This document shows, piece by piece, positions 46,449-53,858 of a stretch of DNA of 53,858 nt (positions within the stretch are counted from its first letter, which is position 1; the number at the start of each line of letters is the position of its first letter). The stretch spans positions 1 through 53,858 of the forward strand of contig LSSK01000164.1 in the NCBI GenBank assembly GCA_001969505.1, read 5' to 3'. The notes beneath the pieces were generated by a model. It saw only the letters and a list, made by a program, of their open reading frames with translations, searched no databases and was not told the origin of the DNA. This DNA comes from Zancudomyces culisetae (Eukaryota > Kickxellomycota > Harpellomycetes > Harpellales > Legeriomycetaceae). The translations under genes were made by a program, and so were the position numbers.

Positions 46449-48799
46449 ATCCATTTGGGTTCAGTTTGGTAATCGTTTTGTTGTGTATTTGTTTGTAGGT
46501 AGATTTCATTCTGACACTGTGATTATAGCTATACATGCCTTTTTTTACCATCGATTTTTTTTCTACTGCCATTTTTATTATCTTCGCTGTTGACGTGGAG
46601 GCCATGATTTTCCAACTTGAACAGACATGAATACACCAATAGGCAGTATCAAAATGCCCCCAAAAAAACTAAACCATGTAACCCAGACTGTGTATAGCAT
46701 ACCATTTCCGAATAACCCCACAAAGGCTAATTAGCATGACTGATTTTTACTTCCCAAAACTAATTGGCATAAAAAGATTCATAGGAAAGGCCGTACTGTT
46801 TGACCAAGAAATTATAATGGATGACAAATAGCGTATATTGCTATTGTAGCATTCCAGGTTTAGAGATGTTGAAAAGCAAGGTCCCAACTTTCATGAAATC
46901 CAAACATTGTTTTGGGATAAAGCTAGTCATGTTATTTTTCTGTGAGTAGCTTCAAAAAACATTCTACTGGTTGTAGGCGGTACTGAGTGGGCCATATTCA
47001 GGTAAAGCGTAGTGACTGTATCATTGGTTAGCTCTGCCCAACAAGTCACAAAAGTCATTAAACATTTATTGTTTTAGACCCTCTCCCCTCCCCTCCCAAC
47101 AGAGGTACACGACTGTCAACTATATTGATCACATAATAAATATATGTAATATTCCCTTCTTAGCATAACATCCACCCAGCTGATCAGTTTTGATTGAGTT
47201 AAATGTTTACAAGAACCAACTTCAAGCCTTGTAAATGGCGTTTGTTTGCTATCAAATCAGTTCAGTTTACACCTGGACACACTTTTTTGTTTTTTGTTAC
47301 AACTATTCGTTACCAAAGCCATAGTTGATAAACGGGTTTTATTCAAGAAAAAGCCGTCGTTTTCAATGACCTAAGGGCATGACCTCACCATAATACATCG
47401 CTCTTTTTCACAGCCCCAACAGATATAGAAAGTTTTCAACTCTTGCAAATACCTGCCCTCGCAACCCCAGGCTAGAAGAATTAAGACTGTGACTTTTTTT
47501 AGGGGATTAAGGAAAATGTATGATATAATAAATACCCACTTACAAGCGATTTTCATCAGGTTAATTCCCATTTTCTAACAACTCACACCAATGGTACACG
47601 AATCTGTAGTACAAAAAATAAAAACAGTATTTGTTTGTTATGTATATTATCGATTTATCACATTTTTAAAGTAATATACCAGCTTAATTCTGTATTTTGT
47701 AAATAATGACTTGTAATTGCTTATCCACTCCTCATAAATGCTTGATAATAATTCGGACAATATTACTCATCATAACAGCTAAGCTTTGTTAATTTCCACC
47801 TTAGGTATTATTGATATTCCATAAACGCGAGAAATCCCGCTTGGTCTCCGCGTATTCATATTTATAATTTGTCTTGGAGAACACGTTTTTAAACCATCCC
47901 TCTTCCTCCTCCTCCTCCTCCTCCTCTTCCCGTCTCCTTTTTTTGTTTGTAGTGGATTAACTAGGCAAATCATTTCAGAACGCTTGAAGAAAAGTTCTGA
48001 CGTAATATTTTACTTTATAGCAAAGGCAGAAATAGCCAGTCTTTTTTCTGTAAACCAGTTGAGAAGATGCTTCCGTTTATTAGTGTGCTTGTTTGATGTA
48101 CTGAATTGTTGAGCTATAAATAGTTGTGCATATTACATAATCATTATTTTTACATTTATCGTGTCCGATAAAAATTTACCAATAGCTCTAGTCGATGACC
48201 ATGTAATATTACAAATGCCAATTTTTCAATTACACGGCTTTAATGCCAATTATATACTAACACCAGGTTCCCTTACTTGAAGGTAAATTGGTGATGAGCA
48301 TCCCGGTATTTAGTCCCAAGAACTCATCCCTATTACAAGATAAGTTTTATTTCCACCACTGTTTACACAGCTACAAACGTGGATTAGAAAGTAAGCATGT
48401 TCTAAAAACAAAATGAATGTTAAAACGCTGACAAATGCATATCTAAAAATGGAACGCACTATATTTGGATTTACTAGAAATTTAGAAACTTGTGAAACTA
48501 AGTATTACACTTCATAACAGCAATTATTTCTCGATTGCACAAATTTCTAAATGGTATAAATACCCATCCAAATTGCGATGAATTTGAAAAAGTAAATCGG
48601 TACACATTCCCTCTAAAATAAAGTATAGCACGTCCTTAACCAACATTCATTTGTATTCTGCATAACACAAAAAAATAGTGGCAAAGAAAAGCGAAATTTA
48701 TAAAGCACACAAGAACTCTGAGAATCCTGATAAGCTTTTAACAACTCATAGCTAACTATATACAAACCACAAGAAAAAGAACTTTTAACCATTTCGAAG
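46449..48799. other. Intergenic region upstream of the small secreted protein
   Basis: 2.35 kb, AT-rich. A (TCC)n tract is at about 47902-47930, and a GC-richer patch at about 47370-47500 has no convincing frame. A small minus-strand frame at 46417-46605 overlaps the end of the coiled-coil gene and was not called. The 100 bases before 48800 include TTTATAAAG at about 48698 and TATATA at about 48757, possible TATA elements for the secreted protein. Confidence 0.45.
47902..47930. repeat. CCT/TCC trinucleotide tract
   Basis: About nine TCC units with one interruption on the plus strand in non-coding DNA upstream of the small secreted protein. A simple microsatellite. Confidence 0.85.
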
Positions 48800-49396
48800 A
48801 TGAAGTACACAGTCTTTTTATTGGCACTAACAGCTTCTGCTGTTCCAGTCAACAATGTTTCAAATAATGGAGGTCGCGGTGTTGTCGCTCCAGCTCAAGA
48901 GCCAGCACCGGCTGCGGCTCCGGCACCGGCTCAAATCGAAGATAGATGGCTCGGGCCTACCAGTTGGTTCCTTAGTTGGTGGTAAATGGTTCACAAGACC
49001 TGTACTGCACGGGAGGAGTCATGATGTTTTGCACTTAGGATGAGTCCTTGCTCGTCGTGGGATAGGGGTTCGTTCTGCCCTTTCCTTTGCCTATTTGATT
49101 TAACGACATTTACGAACTTTACGTCATAATTACATAGTACTTTGGCTTTTGCATTTCTTTCTTTTTTTTCTTTTTTTTTTCCGAAAACTGTACTAAATAT
49201 ATTGTTTTTCGCAACACCTTTAGTCCATGTATTATCAACTATGAGCTTTGGTCCGTGTTTTGGTGGGCTCAATGCTCCGATACGAGATGTTTTGGGAGGG
49301 ATGGGGGATCCAGTTTTAGGAGCAGACCCTCTAGATTGGGACTTTTCTTGCTTTTTTCAGTGCTTTCCTTTTAGGATAAAAAAGAAAAAACATTAA
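48800..49396 (+). CDS. Small secreted Ala/Pro- and Cys-containing protein
   Basis: Exon 1 (48800-48981) encodes a textbook signal peptide (MKYTVFLLALTASAVPV), an Asn/Gly segment, an Ala-Pro repeat (APAAAPAPA) and RWLGPTSWFLSW. The reading frame then meets TAA inside a good donor, GTAAAT at 48982, as exon frames often do here. My preferred continuation is an exon at 49246-49396, which joins in phase, giving 110 residues with two paired-cysteine motifs, CFGPC and CFFQC, and a lysine-rich end. Its acceptor is GAG, unlike the TAG used elsewhere. A TAG acceptor at 49221-49223 also keeps an open frame, but in another reading, giving a different tail. A single-exon 61-residue protein is the third option. 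No family was recognised. Small secreted proteins of this kind can be wall components or host-facing effectors; which one cannot be said. Confidence 0.5.
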
Positions 49397-50512
49397 AGGT
49401 GATAGATTCTATCAAAAAAATATGCATACTGGTTGTTACCATCCACATATGTTATATTAAAGTGATCAGAAGAATTTTGGTTTTATGTGTAGTCATTAAA
49501 CTTTCCAATTGATACAAATACTCACACTTATGTTTGTTGATTTGCGTAAATATACCTTTTTAATAAAACATCAGTAGAAAAGCGAAAAAAGGAACAAGAT
49601 TAAGCGGTTTGTGTAAAATATATGTATTATGTCAAATATAACCACACAAAAAACGATTCATGTGGTATATTGAATATTCAAAACCCTACTTTACCTAGAT
49701 TCCCCATTTTGGTATTTAAAAGAATATTACAAGGTTAATACGTGTATATATATAATCATTATCGAACCTAGTCAAAGGCTACATATAGTACCTGTAGCAA
49801 CAGCATAGGTTGGGTTGTATATTTTAACTTAATGAGGTGTGGTTATACGAGTTCTGTGGCTACAGCTCAAGTTTGATGTGATTTACTTGCTTTGAATGTA
49901 CATTTACACAACATGCATATACACACATACATAGCAAAAAAAGAATTAAGGGAAAACCCACGCCAAGGAAGGAGGGGAGGACGGGAGGACAGGAGGTTTT
50001 CACCTCATCCTGTATATAAAGATATGTCACACCTACCAACCTTGATCTCATCTAAAAATTGTAATCTTATAATGGACCTCTGAAATACAAACACTACTTG
50101 CGCTTTGTTATGGGTTTTGTCATTTGTGTAATCGCTTAGTTAACTATCTGTATAAACATGACCCCCAACTCTTTATAACAAAATCCGTGGAGCAAAAAAA
50201 TAGCCAATAAAAAAACAACAAAAGGGTTTTAATTTAAGTGAGTTACTGAATGATATTAGCACACAAAAAACAAAACACAAAAACAAAACACATTCAGTCC
50301 CAGCACGAGTACCTTTTGTGGCTTAATCGTTTTTTGCTTTCATATTCTATTTCAAAAGCAAGAAGAGCAATTCTGGCTAACAAAATATATCAATCTCCAT
50401 TTTTCTCCCTGATGGAAACCTAAATTTTGTAAACGTGATAAAATACATACGAGGACAAGGAAATAAAAAACAAAACAGGCAGCTAGAAACACAAATACAG
50501 AAATAAAAATAG
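49397..50512. other. Intergenic spacer upstream of SLY1
   Basis: 1.1 kb, AT-rich, with A-runs, short CA-type tracts and a GGA-rich patch at about 49970-49995. Short frames on both strands near 49860-50083 are antisense to each other and unconvincing. No gene is called. Confidence 0.5.
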
Positions 50513-53500
50513 ATGGACACTATAAGAGCTCGTCAAATAGGTAAGCTTCTCGTCCTTACCCTCATATTTTTGTCATTTTTGATGAGAGTTTGCGAGTATA
50601 TTTTGTTGAAGGGTGGAAAATGCTGAATTAATCCGAGAGTGGCTGTATTTTACCTGTTGAAATATGAACATATATATTTTCAGGATGAATCTGGAATGAA
50701 AATACGATAAGCCTCATGTTATAAACGTGAAGAAAAAAAAGAACAATAAAACATGTTTATCTCGAATACTTTGTATAAAAAATAGATGCACTCGTGCAAA
50801 TGCTGAATTTGCATGGAGAGAAGAAAATCAAGAAAATTGCAGAGGAGAACGGAACAGAAAAGAATAGGAGAACGAGGTTTTATGACGAAAACAGTGTGGA
50901 AGATGATGGTGATGAAGTGGTTTGGAAGGTACTCGTCATAGACGAATTTTCACGGGATGTGATATCAACTGTTTTGAAGGTATCGGACTTACGCGAGAAC
51001 GGAATAACAGTTCACATGTAATGACCTGAAACGATTTATAATATATTTTGTTTGGAGGTAAAAAGGGAGAGATGGAAGCATATTTGAAAAAAAAGTATTT
51101 AAAGGAGCATGCGTATGTAAAAATAGGATGTTGGACTCGGTTAGATCAAGCATCTCGGATGTACCGGCAATATATTTTATGCGAGCAACATATTCGAATA
51201 TGACACGGTTAGCACAGGTCAGTATATATCAGAATAAACCACGTGGATTAATAATAAAAAAAAGAAAGGGGAACTAACTATACTTGTAAATAAAAATGAC
51301 ATAGGATATGGGAAAAGAGATGTACGATTTGTATTATGTGAATTTATGTAACTCAATAACACGCGATTTGATGGAGGAATTGGCGGTGGCTACAGTGGCG
51401 TCAAAGACATCACACCAGATAGCTCAAGTTTTTGACAAATATATAGAATTCATATGTCCAGAGGAAAATATGGTATCATTTGGCATAAAAGACAGTTTTA
51501 AAAAAACACACGACCCAACTCTCACAGAAGAAAAAGTCAAAGAATTGGTGGATCAAATAGTTGGGCAGATGATATCAGTTTTAGTTACACTCAAGACAGT
51601 ACCAATAATATGTGCACCAAAGGGGGGAGCGGCAGAGATGGTAGCAAACAAGCTGAACTATCGAATAAGAGAAAGTGTTTCCCATAGCAAATACCATTTG
51701 TTTAGTGATAGTGAGGGGGAGGGATGGTGTGGTGGAATTACGTCTGAGCCGGGAAGTAGAGCTGTTCTGGTTTTACTGGACAGAGACTTTGATATCGGGT
51801 CTATGTTGAGTCATAGCTGGACATACCAGGCTCTGATTCATGATATACTGGGAATAGAGCTTAATAGGATAACACTAAATGTAGGTGGATCTAAAACATC
51901 ACATTTTCTGTAGACATAATTTTATGTATATCAAATCTACAATAAGCATCAATTGATTGGAATAGACCGAAGTTGACGGGAAAAAAACGAAAAAGGTTTA
52001 TGACCTGGACGCGAAAGATGAATTCTGGGCACGAATAGCTTCTATGCCATTCCCTGAAGCAGCGAGTAAGTTTTTTTCTTTATCACTACGTGCACACACA
52101 CATATATATATACTAAGATGTATAACTTGAAAGAAAGGAATAATGAGCCAAGTCATTAATAAAGTACAAACTAACCATTACTATGCAAACTTGTAGTCAG
52201 TATAGACGAAACGTCAACAGATTTCAAAAAGCAGGCTGATGAAATGACCAGGATGGGAGTATCTACAGATAATCTAGGCCTTGAGCAGGAACTGTAAGTT
52301 GAAAATAATACAGTCATAAAAGAGAACAGCATATTTTAAACACATTTATGTTATTGGGACGTAGTGATTTTGGAAACAGTACAAGGCAGCTGCAAAAGGC
52401 GGTCGACTCGCTTCCAGAAATGACTGCAAGAAAGGCAGCCATTGACATGCACATGAACGTGGCCACTGCGCTTTTAGAAAAAATAAAAGAAAGACAACTG
52501 GATATTATTTTTCAGCTTGAGGAGAATATGAACAAGCAAACCAGACAGACAATACTGGACTTTCTCAATGATGAAGGGAGGGGATCACTAAACGATAAAC
52601 TCCGTGTCTTGATGCTGTATTTACTATCTAGGCAAGGAAAGGGTGGAAATGTTGGTGGTATGGCCGGATCTAGTAGCGGGCTCGACGGACTGCAAGCCTC
52701 AGGCAAATCCCAATCCGTGGATTCGGTTGCGGAGGCATTTGAAAAGGCATTTTTAGAGAAAGACATTGATTTGAGCGCATTGGCCTACTTTAAGAAGTTA
52801 CAAGCCATGAACAAAATCATGCTGCAGAATGTGGTTACTTCGAGCCCCAGTGTTGGTGGCAGTGACTTTTTGGGCAAGTTTTCCTCAATTGGAAGCAAAG
52901 TAAGTTTGTTTTATATACTGTGTGCTTGGAGGGGGGGGGGAAGGTATTTTCTAAAATAAAAGAATTATGGTCGTGTCTACATTTTATTCAATACTAAGCA
53001 ACAAAACATAATTTAATAGCTTTCGGCAATTAAAGATGGAACTGGTCTGGCTAGTGGTTTATTCGCTGGAGTGAAGGGATTTCTCCCCCAGGATAAGGAT
53101 CTTCCAATAACGCAATTGGTAAAGTCAATCATGGAAAGACCCGGAAACATTGGTACTGCCAGTGCCAGCTCATCACCAATGCTGGGTGGTGGAGGTATTG
53201 GCGGCGTTGGTGACAATATGATTTATTTGGATCCCTTATCAACCTCACCTCCATCTTTTTCACTATTCCCACCAGCTGATCAGGGCAAATTTGGCCACCA
53301 ACAAAAGTCTGTTATAAGCTCGTTCCAGAATTGTATAGTGTTTGTTATCGGAGGTGGAAATTACCTGGAATATCAGAACCTGCAGGATTATGCAAATGTA
53401 AGTTCTTATTTACTAGTATTTTTAACCCATTTACAGCTCACAGTTATGCCAAAACATGAAAAATGAAAATAAAAATAAAAATAAAAATAAAAGGAAAAGG

Positions 53501-53682
53501 AAAAGGAAAAATATCAATGTGATAGCTTTCAATTTAAAAAGCCCCAATATTGAGCTAACACATCGATCTTTAAATAATAGGAATCAAGTCCGCGCAAATT
53601 CATCATTTATGGTTCAACCGATATTGTTAACCCCGAAGGTTTATTGAAACAGTTTAGCGAACTAAACTCGTTACAATCTTAA
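50513..53682 (+). CDS. SLY1: SLY1, Sec1/Munc18 protein of ER-Golgi traffic
   Basis: Nine exons: 50513-50540, 50786-51017, 51127-51217, 51305-51880, 51966-52065, 52197-52293, 52365-52899, 53020-53397, 53581-53682. All eight junctions are in frame with TAG acceptors, giving 712 residues. Family landmarks: start MDTIRARQ then DALVQMLNLH; WKVLVIDEFSRDVIS; LRENGITVHM; SDVPAIYFM; YYVNLCNSITRDLMEE; VFDKYIEFI; VPIICAPKGGAAEMVANKL; VLLDRDFDIGS then WTYQALIHDILG; VYDLDAKDEFWARI..MPFPEAA; VFVIGGGNYLEYQNLQDYA; and the last exon KFIIYGSTDIVNPEGLLKQF. SLY1 clasps the syntaxin Sed5 and promotes SNARE assembly at the cis-Golgi. It is longer than human SCFD1 because of Gly/Ser-rich insertions at about 52640-52720 and 53150-53290. 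The first exon is only 28 bases, so its start is easy to miss. Confidence 0.95.
53465..53512. repeat. Hexanucleotide repeat in SLY1 intron 8
   Basis: Eight consecutive six-base units, AAAAAT-type then AAAAGG-type (GAAAAT, AAAAAT x3, AAAAGG x3, AAAAAT), inside the last SLY1 intron. It creates a misleading open frame of alternating Asn-Lys and Arg-Lys that is not coding. Confidence 0.9.
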
Positions 53683-53783
53683 TATACTTTATTTATTTTT
53701 ACTTTTACATTTCCACGTTTTCCTACTTTTAAATAAACTATTTATATATGTTACAACCCGTATTTAACCAAAGTTAGTTCCAG

Positions 53784-53858
53784 CTACATCCCGCTTTGTA
53801 TCTTTTTGATTATGTCTTGTTCGTCAAAGCTATCCTCCTCCTCCTCTTCTTCTTCCTC
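53784..53858 (-). CDS. Acidic C-terminal end of a gene entering from the right edge
   Basis: Read on the minus strand, the last 75 bases of the window encode a run of eight glutamates, then DSFDEQDIIKKIQSGM and a TAG stop (53784-53786). The composition, with a mixed-charge helix after a Glu tract, looks like the end of a real protein rather than chance, and it would lie tail-to-tail with SLY1, 101 bases away. There is too little to identify a family. Confidence 0.5.
   Translation of the reverse strand, partial: EEEEEEEEDSFDEQDIIKKIQSGM

Noticed and set aside
46417-46605. 62-codon minus-strand frame overlapping the coiled-coil gene end
   Set aside because: Lys/Met/Ser-rich, no similarity, and antisense to a well-supported coding end.
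53456-53647. Plus-strand frame of alternating Asn-Lys and Arg-Lys
   Set aside because: Generated by a hexanucleotide repeat inside SLY1 intron 8; the following exon reads in another frame that matches SLY1.
1-53858. tRNA, 5S rRNA, spliceosomal RNA or CRISPR array
   Set aside because: No B-box (GGTTCRANNCC) with a cloverleaf, no U6-like or 5S-like sequence, and no regularly spaced repeats were found by eye; a covariance-model scan would be the decisive test.

Overview
The window is a piece of nuclear DNA from a fungus. The evidence is AT-rich, intron-rich genes for typical fungal or eukaryotic proteins: an FG nucleoporin, LIS1/PAC1, a TRAPP subunit, nuclear-encoded complex I 49 kDa subunit, COA3, PEX5, SLY1 and a mitochondrial ribosomal protein. 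Long AT-rich spacers, many short introns and an MBIP-like protein suggest an early-diverging, zygomycete-grade lineage. Kickxellomycotina/Harpellales is my guess from general appearance only; a marker-gene phylogeny would decide it. No rRNA, tRNA, CRISPR array or recognisable transposon was found by eye.

Layout. 1-487 (-): 5' end of a CaMK-type kinase running off the window. 488-7490: about 7 kb with no supportable gene. 7491-9769 (+): a six-exon cytochrome P450-like gene whose reading frame is intact but whose heme-ligand cysteine position is histidine. 10300-11351 (-): mitochondrial ribosomal protein uL15m. 11925-14525 (-): a long acidic protein, possibly a nuclear-basket nucleoporin, head-to-head with NUP49/NUP58 at 16604-19504 (+). 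21738-22988 (+): LIS1/PAC1. 23966-25235 (+): TRS33/TRAPPC6. 27156-28728 (+): NDUFS2. 29024-32284 (+): MBIP-like protein with an AT-hook and a Thr-Ser hexanucleotide repeat interrupted by an assembly gap. 32958-33389 (+): COA3. 33693-34818 (-): GDSL esterase of the IAH1 type. 37470-40293 (+): PEX5. 40833-41624 (-): membrane-anchored J-domain protein. 43936-46448 (+): unidentified coiled-coil protein. 48800-49396 (+): small secreted protein, probably two exons. 50513-53682 (+): SLY1. 53784-53858 (-): acidic C-terminus of a gene entering from the right.

Most genes are housekeeping and unrelated in pathway. Loose themes are mitochondrion (uL15m, NDUFS2, COA3, perhaps the J-protein), membrane traffic (TRS33, SLY1), nuclear pore (NUP49 and perhaps its divergent neighbour) and peroxisome import (PEX5). 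There is no obvious cluster or operon-like system. The strongest candidate for unusual biology is the cysteine-less P450-like gene. The splice models share a striking property: 34 of 35 modelled 3' splice sites are TAG. Exon boundaries were derived by hand from frame, splice signals and remembered protein families, so they need transcript support.
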